A DNA stretch of 64,000 bases from Lysobacter silvisoli (GCF_003382365.1 NZ_QTSU01000001.1:1798001-1862000); one strand, 5' to 3'. Positions 41,293-52,794 are shown, counted from the stretch's first letter. The notes: generated from the letters alone by a model not told the origin. Made by a program: numbers and translations.

Positions 41293-42846
41293 ATGGATGC
41301 TTTCGATCCCTCCCGCCGCCAGGTCCTCAAGGGCAGCGCCGCCGCGATGGCGGTCGGCGCGATGGGCACGCTGAGCGCGCTGTACTCGCGCCAGTCGCTC
41401 GCCGCCCAAGACCCGACCCGGCTTGCCCCCGTCCCCAGCCGCTACGGCCCGCTCGCCCCGGTGGCCGACCGCAGTACCGGCTTGCCGCTGCTGATGCTGC
41501 CGCCGGGCTTCAGCTACCGCTCCTTCGGTTGGAGCGGCGACCGCATGGACGACGGCCGGCCCTGCCCCGACCGTCACGACGGCATGGCCGTGGTCGCGGT
41601 CGGCAACGGCGGCCGCGGGCCGCATGCGCACGGCGCCGGTTTCGGCCGCGGCCGCCCGCGCGGCCCCGAATACGTGTTGATCCGCAACCACGAGCGCGGC
41701 GCCGCCGAGCCCATCGCCGCGCCGGCCGTGTACGACCGCGGCGAACTGCCGGGCGGCGGCGTCGCCGGCGGCGGCACCACCACGCTGAGCTACCGCGACG
41801 GCCAGTGGCGCCGGCTGGAACCCAGCCTGGGCGGCACCCTGGTCAACTGCGCCGGCGGCCCCACGCCCTGGGGCACCTGGCTGAGCTGCGAGGAGATCAA
41901 GAGCGACGCGGTCTCCGGCGCCGGCCGCAAGCACGGCTACGTGTTCGAAGTGGATCCGCGCGAAGGCCGCACCAGCGGCCGCCCGCTGATCGGCCTGGGC
42001 CGTTTCAGCCACGAGGCGGTGGCGGTGGATCCGCGCACCGGCATCGTCTATCTGACCGAGGACGACCGCAACAAGGCCGGCCTGTATCGCTTCATTCCCA
42101 ACGACCGCGCCGGCCGCAACGGCTCGCTGGAACACGGCGGCCGCCTGCAGGCCGCACGCGTGCGCGGCCGCCGCAACGCCGACCTCACCGTGGCCGCGAT
42201 CGGCACCGAGTACGCGCTGGAATGGGTGGACGTGCCCGATCCGGACCTGGACAGCATCGCCGCGCCCGCCGGTTATCCCGACATCTCCGCCGGCGAAACC
42301 CTCAGCGGCCCGTTCGCGCAGGCCTGGAGCGAAGGCGCGCTGCGCATGAGCCGCGGCGAGGGCATCTGGTACAGCTACGGCAAGATGTTCATCGTCGACA
42401 CCAGCACCGGCACCGACGCGCAAGGCCGCAAGGGCCGCGGCAACGGTTCGGTGTGGGTGCTGGACCTGGCCAGCCAGCGCCTGCGCGCGCTGTTCGTCAG
42501 CGGCAACCAGCTCGCCGCGCACAACCCCGACAACGTCAGCGTGAGCGCGCGCGGCGGCGTGATCCTGTGCGAGGACGGCGGCGAAAGTCCGGATAGCTAT
42601 GGTCCCGGCGCGCGCCTGATCGGCCTGACCCGCGCGGGCGAATCGTTCTACTTCGCCAAGAACAACGTGCAGCTGAGCTCGCAGCAGTTGGCCGACGCAG
42701 GCAAGACCGTGGCCGAAGGCGATTACCGCGACAGCGAGTTCTGCGGCGCCTGCTGGGATCCGTTCGGCCGCACCCTGTTCGTGAACATCCAGACCCCGGG
42801 CATCACCTTGGCGATCACCGGGCCGTGGGAGCGCGGGCCGCTGTAA
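41293..42846 (+). CDS. PhoX-family (DUF839) Tat-exported protein
   Basis: A 517-residue periplasmic protein of the PhoX-like family; PhoX members are calcium/iron-dependent alkaline phosphatases, but the activity of this branch is not established. The N-terminus carries a twin-arginine signal, SRRQVLKGSAAAMAVGAMG. Beta-propeller family features are YVLIRNHERG, PWGTWLSCEEI, GRFSHEAVAVDPRTGIVYLT split over the second blade, and HNPDNVSVSARGGVILCEDG. The start ATG at 41293 has AGGAG 8 nt upstream. It lies between rlmH and rsfS on the opposite strand, followed by 320 nt of REP sequences. Confidence 0.85.
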   Translation: MDAFDPSRRQVLKGSAAAMAVGAMGTLSALYSRQSLAAQDPTRLAPVPSRYGPLAPVADRSTGLPLLMLPPGFSYRSFGWSGDRMDDGRPCPDRHDGMAVVAVGNGGRGPHAHGAGFGRGRPRGPEYVLIRNHERGAAEPIAAPAVYDRGELPGGGVAGGGTTTLSYRDGQWRRLEPSLGGTLVNCAGGPTPWGTWLSCEEIKSDAVSGAGRKHGYVFEVDPREGRTSGRPLIGLGRFSHEAVAVDPRTGIVYLTEDDRNKAGLYRFIPNDRAGRNGSLEHGGRLQAARVRGRRNADLTVAAIGTEYALEWVDVPDPDLDSIAAPAGYPDISAGETLSGPFAQAWSEGALRMSRGEGIWYSYGKMFIVDTSTGTDAQGRKGRGNGSVWVLDLASQRLRALFVSGNQLAAHNPDNVSVSARGGVILCEDGGESPDSYGPGARLIGLTRAGESFYFAKNNVQLSSQQLADAGKTVAEGDYRDSEFCGACWDPFGRTLFVNIQTPGITLAITGPWERGPL

Positions 42847-42870
42847 GCCGTCTGCGTTTGAGGCTTTGGG

Positions 42871-43092
42871 GTAGGAGCGGCGTAAGCCGCGACCGGCAAA
42901 CAGCCGCAGCGATGCGCTTGCCCGGCGCGTCGCCTACCCCGAAGCGATGCCGTCGATCTCTGTGGGAGCGGCGTAAACCGCGATTTCGTGGCCGCGTGGG
43001 GCTGGGTTAGCGCGACTTACGTCGCTCCTGCAGCTGCAACGATGGGTTTGTCGTTGGTGAAGGTTCGCGGTCGCGGCTTACGCCGCTCCTAC
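42871..43092. repeat. Cluster of GTAG-type REP hairpins
   Basis: Forward units GTAGGAGCGGCGTAAGCCGC at 42871 and a variant at 42963, then inverted units at about 43009-43030 (decayed) and 43069-43092 (GCGGCTTACGCCGCTCCTAC). They fill the 320-nt gap between the PhoX-like gene and rsfS; no gene is seen there. Confidence 0.8.
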
Positions 43093-43120
43093 CCCTAGGC
43101 AAGGAGCGGGGGGCGGAACG

Positions 43121-43147
43121 GAAAACGGCGCCGTGGGCGCCGTTTTC
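43121..43147 (-). terminator. Terminator-like hairpin after rsfS
   Basis: Arms GAAAACGGCGCC and GGCGCCGTTTTC with loop CAC on the minus strand. Symmetric A/T flanks let it work in both directions, between rsfS and the convergent REP region. Confidence 0.7.
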
Positions 43148-43166
43148 GTTTGCCGCGGGGAGCCGA

Positions 43167-43601
43167 TCAGAGACGGTCTTCGTCGTCGGTTTCCAGCGCG
43201 TCGTCGAACTCGGGCGGCTGGTCGCCGACCGTCCACAGGCGCTCCAGCGCGTAGAACTCGCGCACGCGCGGCAGCATGACGTGCACGACGACATCGCCCA
43301 GGTCGACCAGCACCCATTCGGCTTCGCGCTCGCCTTCCACGCCCAGCGGCATCACGTCCAGGTTCTTGGCGAACTTGACCACTTCGTCGGCGATCGACTT
43401 GACGTGGCGGGTGGAGGTGCCGGACGCGACGACCATGTAGTCGGTGACGCTGCTCTTGCCGCGCACATCGATCTCGACGACGTCCTTGGCTTTGAGTTCC
43501 TCGACCGCGGCATGGACCGTGCGCAACAGGGCGTCTACGGACGGCGGCGGGTTCGGCAGGCGGGTCTTGATGACGTGGGCTTGGCTGGTCAAGGGAAGCA
43601 C
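43167..43601 (-). CDS. rsfS: Ribosomal silencing factor RsfS
   Basis: A 144-residue factor that binds L14 and blocks subunit joining when nutrients are scarce. Core motifs: DVVEIDVRGKSSVTDYMVVA, then SGTSTRHVKSIADEVV and EWVLVDLGDVVVHVMLP. An acidic tail ends the protein. ATG at 43601 is the first start; a shorter one at the in-frame GTG of residue 10 is possible. nadD lies 162 nt upstream on the same strand. Confidence 0.96.
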   Translation of the reverse strand: MLPLTSQAHVIKTRLPNPPPSVDALLRTVHAAVEELKAKDVVEIDVRGKSSVTDYMVVASGTSTRHVKSIADEVVKFAKNLDVMPLGVEGEREAEWVLVDLGDVVVHVMLPRVREFYALERLWTVGDQPPEFDDALETDDEDRL

Positions 43602-43696
43602 GCTCTGGGGGTTGCGGGGGCATTATAGCGGAGCGCCGGTGAGGGCCTGGTCCGCGGATCGGCGGAGGCTGCGTACCTGAACGTCGCGCGCATCTG

Positions 43697-43719
43697 AAAG
43701 CCCTGCCGGGCCCGGCTTT
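43697..43719 (-). terminator. Short stem-loop after nadD
   Basis: AAAGCC and GGCTTT enclose CTGCCGGGCCC, with a GCCGGGCCCGGC inner palindrome, 45 nt downstream of the nadD stop. The T-tract is short. It may separate nadD from rsfS. Confidence 0.4.
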
Positions 43720-43763
43720 GCGGGTACCTAAGGGACGCCGGCATGCGCAGGCGGCCGCGTGCC

Positions 43764-44438
43764 TCAGGGCCGGACGTACAGGCCGTGGCGCTGGATATAG
43801 GCGGCCACGGCCAGCGGCACCAGGTCCTGCCAGGGCTGGCCGGCAGCGATGCGCAGGCGCACCTGGCTGGCCGATTCGGCGTGCAGCGGCTGATGCAGGC
43901 GCAGCACGCGGCCCGCGGGCGCGGCGCGCAGCGCGGCCGCGTCCGCAGCCTCGCGCCCGTCCAGGGCCGCGGCCAGCTCCGGCGCCAGGTCCTCGTCCAG
44001 CGGGCTGCCGGGACGGTCGGCGACGACGAAATGGGCCAGGTCGAACAAGGCCCGCCAGTCGCGCCACTGCGGCAGGCCCAGAAAACTGTCGGCGCCGACC
44101 ACCAGCGCCACCGGCACCTGCATGCCGACCTGCGCGCGCAACTCGCGCAAGGTGTCGACGGTGTAGGAACGCCCGGCGCGCGCGAGTTCGCGCGTGTCCA
44201 CGCGCAGGCCGGGTTCGCCGGCCACGGCCAGGTCGAGCATGCGCGCGCGGTGCGCGGCGTTGGCGCCGGGCGGCGCGCGATGCGGCGGATCGGCCGCGGG
44301 CATCAGGCGCACCGTCGCCTGCAGCGCGTCGCGCGCGGCGCGGGCGATGGCCAGGTGGCCGTCGTGCACGGGGTCGAAGGTGCCGCCGTAGAACACCCAG
44401 AAACCGGGACGCTCGCCGGCGTCGGATTCCGCGCTCAC
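43764..44438 (-). CDS. nadD: Nicotinate-nucleotide adenylyltransferase
   Basis: A 224-residue enzyme making deamido-NAD from NaMN and ATP. The nucleotidyltransferase motif VFYGGTFDPVHDGHLAIARA is at residues 15-34. VVGADSFLGLPQWRDW is typical of NadD. The C-terminal ISSTxxR-like site is present as ESASQVRLRI. The start is GTG at 44438, overlapping the holA stop (GTGA), which fixes it and shows coupling. Confidence 0.95.
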   Translation of the reverse strand: MSAESDAGERPGFWVFYGGTFDPVHDGHLAIARAARDALQATVRLMPAADPPHRAPPGANAAHRARMLDLAVAGEPGLRVDTRELARAGRSYTVDTLRELRAQVGMQVPVALVVGADSFLGLPQWRDWRALFDLAHFVVADRPGSPLDEDLAPELAAALDGREAADAAALRAAPAGRVLRLHQPLHAESASQVRLRIAAGQPWQDLVPLAVAAYIQRHGLYVRP

Positions 44439-45478
44439 GCGCCGGCCGCCAGCAGGCGCGCGGCGCGGGTTTCGGCCACCGCCAGCAGCAGCCGCTCCAG
44501 CGCGATCCAGGCGTCGCCGGACTCGCGGCCCTTGGCCATGCGGTCGACGCGGCCGGCCTGGGCCACGAACGCGTCCCAGCGGCGCGCGTCGTGGCGCTGC
44601 AGCGCGCGCCGGTACATGGGCTGCTTGGATTCCCACACCCGCTGCGCCTTGAACTCGGCGGCCAGATTGCCGCCGCGCGCGTGCACGCGCGCCAGCGCGG
44701 CGCCGCGTTGCAGTTCCAGCACCACCATGCCGAGCAGGCCGGGCACGGCCTCGCCTTCGGCGCGCAGGCCGGCGAGCATGCGCGAGACCTGCGCGCCCTG
44801 CCCGTTCATGGCCGCGTCGACCAGACGGAACACGTCGTAGCGCGCGGCGTCGGCCACCAGCGACTGCATGCGCGCCAGATCGATGGGCTCGCCGTCGGAC
44901 AGCAAGGCCAGCTTGTCCACTTCCTGCGCCGCGGCCAGCAGATTGCCTTCGACCCGTTCGGCCAGGCTCTGCACCGCGTCGCGGTCGGCGCGCAGGCCGC
45001 GCGCGCGCAGGCGGCGCTCGATCCATTCGGACAGCTCGTGCGGCTTGACCTGCCAGGCGATGGCGACCTTGCCCACGCGCGCGATCGCCTCGCTCCACTT
45101 GCCGCCGTGCTGCTTGCTCCATTCGCCGCAGGTGATGAGCAGGCTCACGTCCTGCGGCGGATCGGCGCAGAAACCGGAAATGACCTCGGCGCCGTCCTTG
45201 CCTGGCTTGCCGCCGGGCAGTCGCAGCTCGACCAGGCGCCGGGAGGCGAACAGGCTGGGCGCGCGGAAACTGGCTTCCAGCGCGTTCCAGTCCGGCTCGC
45301 GCTGGTTGCCTTCGGCTTCGAATACTTCGCGCTCGGCGATGCCCTGCGCGCGCGCGGCCGCGCGCACCGCATCGGCGGCTTCGAGCACGCGCAGCGGTTC
45401 GGGGCCTGCGATCAGATACGCCGGACGCAACGGCTCGGACGCGACCTGCGCGGCCAGCTGTTCCGGCTTGAGTTCCAT
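44435..45478 (-). CDS. holA: DNA polymerase III subunit delta
   Basis: A 347-residue clamp-loader subunit that opens the beta clamp. The N-terminal MELKPEQLAAQ and PAYLIAGPEPLRVLEAADA match HolA. LLITCGEWSKQ and LAERVEGNLLAAAQEVDKL lie in the AAA-like lid and collar region. Full length. It starts 2 nt after the lptE stop and overlaps nadD, the conserved lptE-holA-nadD order. Confidence 0.95.
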   Translation of the reverse strand: MELKPEQLAAQVASEPLRPAYLIAGPEPLRVLEAADAVRAAARAQGIAEREVFEAEGNQREPDWNALEASFRAPSLFASRRLVELRLPGGKPGKDGAEVISGFCADPPQDVSLLITCGEWSKQHGGKWSEAIARVGKVAIAWQVKPHELSEWIERRLRARGLRADRDAVQSLAERVEGNLLAAAQEVDKLALLSDGEPIDLARMQSLVADAARYDVFRLVDAAMNGQGAQVSRMLAGLRAEGEAVPGLLGMVVLELQRGAALARVHARGGNLAAEFKAQRVWESKQPMYRRALQRHDARRWDAFVAQAGRVDRMAKGRESGDAWIALERLLLAVAETRAARLLAAGA

Positions 45479-45480
45479 GC

Positions 45481-46122
45481 TCAGGGCGGGGTCGGCGTCG
45501 CCGGCTCGGTCTTGGCCGGCTCGCTGGGCGCGACCGATTCGGCCGCCTGCATCGCCGCCTGCGCGGCGTCGGTGGCGATCGGGCGCGCGGCGGCGGGCGC
45601 GGCGGCGCTGCCGCCGCCGACGTTCTTCACCACCGCGTCGATGCGGCGCAGCACCGCGGCGCTCATCTCGCGGCGCATTTCGCGCTGCAGCACTTCGCGC
45701 TCGCCTTCGGTGCCGATCGAGTTGGTCGGGTTGGACACGTAGTCGCGCGCCAGTTCGATGGTCTGGCGCGGCACCAGCGGGGTGCCGTCGGACTTGCGCA
45801 GTTCGAAGATCACCGCGTAGCGCAGGCTGTATTCCTGGGTGCGGCCCAACTGGTCCAGCGCCACCGGGGTGTCGCCCCAGCGTTCGGACAGCAGGTCCAG
45901 CACCGCCGCCGACTCGGTTTCCGGCGTGGCCGGCACCGCGCCGGCGCGGGTCAGCGCCTGGGCCAGGCTTTCGGCCAGCGGGCTGTAACGATCCACCGAG
46001 ACCACGCGCACCGGACCCAGGTCCGGCGGCAGCGTCATCGCGCTGCGCAGATGGAAACCGCAGGCCGACAGGGTCAGCGCGAGCGCGGCGGTGGCGAGGA
46101 CGATCAGCGGACGACGGGTCAT
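45481..46122 (-). CDS. lptE: LPS-assembly lipoprotein LptE
   Basis: A 213-residue outer-membrane lipoprotein that plugs the LptD barrel and helps insert LPS. The signal peptide ends in the lipobox LSAC, followed by GFHLRSAMTLPPDLG, the LptE opening motif. The C-terminal 50 residues are Ala/Pro-rich and longer than usual. In operon with leuS upstream, although 205 nt and a repeat element separate them. Confidence 0.93.
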   Translation of the reverse strand: MTRRPLIVLATAALALTLSACGFHLRSAMTLPPDLGPVRVVSVDRYSPLAESLAQALTRAGAVPATPETESAAVLDLLSERWGDTPVALDQLGRTQEYSLRYAVIFELRKSDGTPLVPRQTIELARDYVSNPTNSIGTEGEREVLQREMRREMSAAVLRRIDAVVKNVGGGSAAAPAAARPIATDAAQAAMQAAESVAPSEPAKTEPATPTPP

Positions 46123-46192
46123 GCGCGAAGTCTGGACGAGGCGGCGGCGCGCAGCAATAGCGGGGGCTGAACGAGCCAGGGCGTGTGGAGCG

Positions 46193-46303
46193 AATCCCCC
46201 TCAATCCGCCTTTTCCAAAGGGGGAAGACAAGCGGTTGCGTCGCAGCCGCTACTTCAGCGCCATCCGCCTCCCCCTTTGAAAAGGGGGGATTGAGGGGGA
46301 TTT
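46193..46303. repeat. TCCCCCT inverted-repeat element between leuS and lptE
   Basis: AATCCCCCTCAATCC at the left and GGATTGAGGGGGATTT at the right, inner arms CCTTTTCCAAAGGGGG and CCCCCTTTGAAAAGG. The centre (GACAAGCGGTTGCG) is only loosely like the tonB-flanking copies. Confidence 0.75.
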
Positions 46304-46327
46304 GCCTTTACCCCACCACGTCGCGGC

Positions 46328-49117
<2,790 letters not shown>

Positions 49118-49230
49118 CTACCGCAGCGCACAAAAGGCCGCCACGGCGGCGTGGCGAGGTCCGGGCGCGCGATGGCCCGGGCGTACGCCGCCGCGGCCGG
49201 CTCCCGTGCCGGGCCGCGGCGGTGTCCGGG

Positions 49231-49407
49231 TCAGCGTTTCATGCACACCCAACTGATCAACTTGCCGTTGGCGTCGTAGACCGGCGTCGCTTTCTGGCCC
49301 ATGGGGCACATCATCAGCGGCGGACTGGTGGTGCCGGTCGCGCCCGCCGGAGCCGGCGCGAGCGCGGTCGCGACGAAGGCGGCGAGCAGACAGAGCGTCA
49401 ACTTCAT
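49231..49407 (-). CDS. 58-residue exported small protein with paired cysteines
   Basis: A small reading frame with a textbook AGGAGG six nt before its ATG at 49407. The N-terminal signal peptide (MKLTLCLLAAFVATALAPAP, then AGA) leaves a mature peptide of about 35 residues. The mature part has two Cys (MMCPMGQK and SWVCMKR) that could form a disulfide, and VYDANGKLISWV, which resembles small periplasmic proteins of Xanthomonadaceae. Transcribed divergently from the amidohydrolase. Function unknown. Confidence 0.7.
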   Translation of the reverse strand: MKLTLCLLAAFVATALAPAPAGATGTTSPPLMMCPMGQKATPVYDANGKLISWVCMKR

Positions 49408-49583
49408 GGACGTCCTCCTGTTGATTTCCGCAAAGGTTCGCTTGCATGCTGCGGCGGCCCATCCCGGGGCCGCGCGGCGATTGTTACCGCATTCGGGCCG
49501 GCATGTGCGAAACCCGTCGCATTCTCCGCCGGTGCGCCAGCGTATGGCGCGCGGCGCCGTCCACGCCCAATGCCGGAATCCCG

Positions 49584-50900
49584 ATGACCCGCACCTGCGC
49601 CCTGCCCTTCGCCCTCGCCGCCGCCCTGCTGGCCCCGCCCGCCCTTGCCGCCGACGCCGCGCCCGCCGCCACCGCGCTGCACTGCGGCAAGCTGTTCGAC
49701 GCCCGCAGCGGCCAGTTGCTGGATGCGCGCACCGTGGTGGTACGCGACGGCAAGATCGCCGAGGTGTTGCCCGGCCGCGCCGAGGTCGCCGGCGCCACCG
49801 CCATCGATCTGGGCGGACACACCTGCACCCCGGGCTGGACCGACCTGCACGTGCACCTGGGCTCGCAGTCCAGCCCGCAGAGCTATTCCGAAGGCTTCCG
49901 CCTGGATCCCACCGATTTCGCCTTCCGTTCGGTGGGCTACGCGCGCAAGACCTTGCTGGCCGGCTTCACCAGCGTGCGCGACCTGGGCGGCGAAGTCAGC
50001 CCGCACCTGCGCGACGCGATCAACCAGGGCCTGGTCGACGGGCCGCGCATCTGGGCGGCGGGCAAGTCCATCGCCACCACCGGCGGCCACGCCGACCCCA
50101 CCAACGGCTACAACGACGCGCTGTCGCACCTGATCGGCCCGCCCGGTCCCACCGACGGCGTGATCAACTCCATCGACGACGCCCGCCAGGCCGTGCGCCA
50201 GCGCTACAAGGACGGCAGCGACGTGATCAAGATCACCGCCACCGGCGGCGTGCTGTCCTACGCCAAGTCCGGCGACGCGCCGCAGTTCACCGTCGAGGAG
50301 GTCAAGGCCATCGTCGACACCGCCAAGGACTACGGCTACCGCGTGGCCGCGCACGCGCACGGCGAGGAAGGCATGAAGCGCGCGGTGCTGGGCGGCGTGA
50401 CCAGCATCGAGCACGGCACCTACATGAGCCCCGAGGTCATGTCGCTGATGAAGCAGAAGGGCACCTGGTACGTGCCCACCATCTACGCCGGCCGCTTCGT
50501 CGCCGACAAGGCGAAGATCGACGGCTATTTCCCCGAAATGGTGCGGCCCAAGGCCGCGCGCATCGGCGCGCAGATCCAGGACACCGCCGGCCGCGCCTAC
50601 CGCGGCGGGGTCAAGATCGCCTTCGGCACCGACATGGGCGTGGGCCCGCACGGCGACAACGCGCGCGAGTTCCTGTACATGGTCGAAGCCGGCATTCCGG
50701 CCGCGACCGCGCTGCAGGCCGCGACCATTCGCGCCGCCGAGGTGCTGGGCGTGGACGACCAGGGCGTGATCGAGGCCGGCAAGCGCGCCGACATCGTCGC
50801 CGTGCCGGGCGATCCGATCGCCGACATCAACGCGGTGATGAAGGTCGACTTCGTGATGAAGGACGGCAAGGTCTACGCCCAGCCCGGCCGCGCGCTGTAA
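49584..50900 (+). CDS. Exported amidohydrolase (prolidase/imidazolonepropionase-like)
   Basis: A 438-residue metal-dependent hydrolase of the amidohydrolase superfamily. A signal peptide ends near ALAADA. Metal ligands are visible in [11 protein letters not shown] (HxH), [16 protein letters not shown] (candidate carbamylated Lys), [21 protein letters not shown] and [12 protein letters not shown]. This set matches the Xaa-Pro/imidazolonepropionase-like branch, so an exported dipeptidase role is likely but unproven. ATG at 49584 puts the signal peptide first; earlier in-frame ATGs do not. Confidence 0.88.
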   Translation: MTRTCALPFALAAALLAPPALAADAAPAATALHCGKLFDARSGQLLDARTVVVRDGKIAEVLPGRAEVAGATAIDLGGHTCTPGWTDLHVHLGSQSSPQSYSEGFRLDPTDFAFRSVGYARKTLLAGFTSVRDLGGEVSPHLRDAINQGLVDGPRIWAAGKSIATTGGHADPTNGYNDALSHLIGPPGPTDGVINSIDDARQAVRQRYKDGSDVIKITATGGVLSYAKSGDAPQFTVEEVKAIVDTAKDYGYRVAAHAHGEEGMKRAVLGGVTSIEHGTYMSPEVMSLMKQKGTWYVPTIYAGRFVADKAKIDGYFPEMVRPKAARIGAQIQDTAGRAYRGGVKIAFGTDMGVGPHGDNAREFLYMVEAGIPAATALQAATIRAAEVLGVDDQGVIEAGKRADIVAVPGDPIADINAVMKVDFVMKDGKVYAQPGRAL

Positions 50901-50922
50901 TCGCAGCCGGCAGGCGTCCAAG

Positions 50923-50945
50923 GGCCCGTGCCGCGCGCACGGGCC
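50923..50945 (+). terminator. Weak stem-loop between amidohydrolase and SemiSWEET gene
   Basis: GGCCCGTG and CACGGGCC with a 7-nt loop, 22 nt after the amidohydrolase stop; no T-tract. Confidence 0.4.
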
Positions 50946-50967
50946 TCACCCGGCGAGGAACGCGGCT

Positions 50968-51219
50968 ATGGATCTGGAATGGATGGGCTACGTGGCCGCC
51001 ACGCTGACCACGCTGTCGTTCGTGCCGCAGGCGATCAAGACCATACGCAGCCGCGACACCCGCGGCATTTCGCTGGGCATGTACGTGGTGTTCACCGTCG
51101 GCGTGGCCTGTTGGTTCGGCTACGGCTGGGCCCTGGATTCCTGGCCGATGATGGTGTCCAACACCATCACCTTCGCCCTGGCCGCGACGATATTGGGCTT
51201 GAAGCTCAAATACGGCTGA
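50968..51219 (+). CDS. SemiSWEET sugar transporter
   Basis: An 83-residue three-helix membrane protein of the SemiSWEET (MtN3/PQ-loop) family, which works as a dimer to pass sugars. The PQ motif is in TLSFVPQAIKTIRSRDTRGI. The third helix is VSNTITFALAATILGLKLKY. GAGGA lies 9 nt upstream of the ATG. Its last 14 nt overlap the 3' end of the convergent DUF998 gene. Confidence 0.92.
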   Translation: MDLEWMGYVAATLTTLSFVPQAIKTIRSRDTRGISLGMYVVFTVGVACWFGYGWALDSWPMMVSNTITFALAATILGLKLKYG

Positions 51220-51811
51220 CGCCGGCGCGCGCCGCGTACCACCACCACAGCAGCCAGGCGCCGAACGCGGCGCGCTGGGCCAGCCCGGCCGGCAGCAGCG
51301 AAGGCAGCACCAGCACGCACAGCAGCACCGCCAGCGCGGCGATCAGGCTGGCGCGGCTCAGCGCCTGCAGGCCGGCGCGGCCGTGCGTGCCGAAGGCGAT
51401 CGCCAGCGCGCCGGCGGCATAGGCCAGCCACCACAGCAGCCACACCGTGGCGTGCAGGCGGCTGGCGTGCGCGTCCAGATCCTGCGCGTCCAAGGGCAGC
51501 AGGCCCTGCGCGGCGAAGGCCAGCGCCGACAGCAGCGTCAGCTGCGCGCCCACGCGCGCGCTCCACGCGCCCTCGCCCAGCACCTGGCGCAGCCGCAGCG
51601 CGATCGCCGCAGCCAGCGCGCCCGGCAGCACAAAAGCCAGCAGGTTGAAGCCCAGCGCGTAGGCCACGCCGGTCGCGCCCAGCCAGGCCACCGGATGCTG
51701 GGCATGGGTGTAGCCGCCCAGCTGCGCGCCGAAGCCGGCCAGCGCGGCGGCGAAGCACAGCAGCGCGGCCAGCGCCGCATACGAACTCCAGCCCATCGCG
51801 GTCTTGCCCAT
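51206..51811 (-). CDS. DUF998 multi-helix membrane protein
   Basis: A 201-residue inner-membrane protein with five to six hydrophobic helices, of the DUF998 type; function unknown. The ATG at 51811 shares its A-side with the stop of the XRE gene (TGATG) and has AAGG upstream, so it is chosen over 51826. Third gene of an operon (membrane protein, XRE regulator, DUF998). It converges with and overlaps SemiSWEET by 14 nt. Confidence 0.8.
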   Translation of the reverse strand: MGKTAMGWSSYAALAALLCFAAALAGFGAQLGGYTHAQHPVAWLGATGVAYALGFNLLAFVLPGALAAAIALRLRQVLGEGAWSARVGAQLTLLSALAFAAQGLLPLDAQDLDAHASRLHATVWLLWWLAYAAGALAIAFGTHGRAGLQALSRASLIAALAVLLCVLVLPSLLPAGLAQRAAFGAWLLWWWYAARAGVSRI

Positions 51812-52026
51812 CACTTGCCTTCCCATTCGAATACGTCCTCCACGCCCAGCCCGAACGCGCGCGCGATCCGGAACGCCAGTTCCAGCGACGGCGCGTAGCG
51901 GCCGGCCTCCAGCGCGATGATGGTCTGCCGGGTCACCCCGCAGGCCTCGGCCAGCGCCTGCTGGGTCATTTCGCCGCGCTCGAAACGCAGGCGGCGGATA
52001 CGGTTGGCGATCGGTGCGGCGCCCAT
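51811..52026 (-). CDS. XRE-family transcriptional regulator (short HTH)
   Basis: A 71-residue single-domain helix-turn-helix protein. The recognition region is [20 protein letters not shown] followed by [19 protein letters not shown], ending [13 protein letters not shown], very like the YgzD/YozG-type regulators that sit beside membrane-protein genes. TGATG overlap with the DUF998 gene and a 5-nt gap after the upstream membrane gene show an operon. The paired TGTAAA operators upstream are the likely binding sites for autoregulation. Confidence 0.92.
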   Translation of the reverse strand: MGAAPIANRIRRLRFERGEMTQQALAEACGVTRQTIIALEAGRYAPSLELAFRIARAFGLGVEDVFEWEGK

Positions 52027-52031
52027 GCCGC

Positions 52032-52661
52032 TCAACGCCGGTCGCGCCAGTAGTAGACCGCGCTGGCCGCGTACTCGCACAGCCAGCCCCACATCAGCGC
52101 GAAGATCAGCAGGCTGGACACCATCGCCGGCGTGGCCCAGGCCAGACGCGACTGCGGCGACAGCCCCAGGGTCACGGCGATGGCGATCACGCCGAAGGTC
52201 AGCGCGCCGCGGCCCCAGCCGGCGGCGCCCTGGGCGATCTCGCGATCGCGTTCGTCCTCGCTCACCGCGCCGCGCCAGCGCGAAGCCAGCACCTGCGAGA
52301 TCACCGTCCAGGCCACCAACAGCAGCACCAGCTGGCGCGCCACCGCGGAGGCCGCCGGATTGCGCCACAACTCCGCGCCCTGGAACAGGTGCAGCTTGCT
52401 CAGGTAGAAGGCGATGCTGACCGCCATGAAGCCCAGGCCGATCCAGGCCTGCCATTCGCCCAGCGCCGCGCGGCCTTCGAACTCGCTGCGCGGAATCCGG
52501 TACAGCAGGTACAGGCTGACCCAGGCCGTGCCGGCCAGCAGCGCCACGCCCAATTGGCCGGTGTCGAAACCCAACGGCAGTCCCTGCCCCGAAATCAGCA
52601 GCCACAAGGCCAAACCGGCAACCGCGACCACCGCGGCCAATCCCCCGCCACGCAATGCCAT
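52032..52661 (-). CDS. Multi-helix membrane protein of the XRE operon
   Basis: A 209-residue inner-membrane protein with about six hydrophobic helices (for example [18 protein letters not shown] and [20 protein letters not shown]). A charged loop [12 protein letters not shown] lies between helices four and five. This pairing with a short XRE gene resembles DUF2975/DUF2178-type systems, but I cannot assign a family. GGGGGTG precedes the ATG. First gene of the operon and directly downstream of the twin operators. Confidence 0.8.
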   Translation of the reverse strand: MALRGGGLAAVVAVAGLALWLLISGQGLPLGFDTGQLGVALLAGTAWVSLYLLYRIPRSEFEGRAALGEWQAWIGLGFMAVSIAFYLSKLHLFQGAELWRNPAASAVARQLVLLLVAWTVISQVLASRWRGAVSEDERDREIAQGAAGWGRGALTFGVIAIAVTLGLSPQSRLAWATPAMVSSLLIFALMWGWLCEYAASAVYYWRDRR

Positions 52662-52683
52662 GATGTCACCCCCACACGACAGT

Positions 52684-52703
52684 ATGTAAAGTTCACATTA
52701 CAC
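52684..52703. promoter_or_regulatory. Candidate operator O1
   Basis: ATGTAAAGTTCACATTACAC, an imperfect version of O2 (seven of nine symmetric positions), 22 nt before the start of the XRE operon. Likely bound by the XRE regulator. Confidence 0.55.
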
Positions 52704-52716
52704 AGGACGCCGACCA

Positions 52717-52736
52717 ATGTAAAGCACGCTTTACAT
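52717..52736. promoter_or_regulatory. Candidate operator O2
   Basis: ATGTAAAGCACGCTTTACAT: perfect 9-bp arms around a 2-bp centre. Its centre is 33 bp from that of O1, three helical turns, so two dimers would bind on one face of the DNA. It lies between the XRE operon and the cnoX-like gene and could control both. Confidence 0.65.
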
Positions 52737-52794
52737 GACTTGGATTCCCCCGCGGCCGGCACCATGTCCGGCTGATCGCCTTACAGGACTGCCC

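Noticed and set aside
43602-43763. Possible tRNA or small RNA between rsfS and nadD
   Set aside because: No cloverleaf, TTCGAATC-type T-arm or CCA end could be found; only a short stem-loop.
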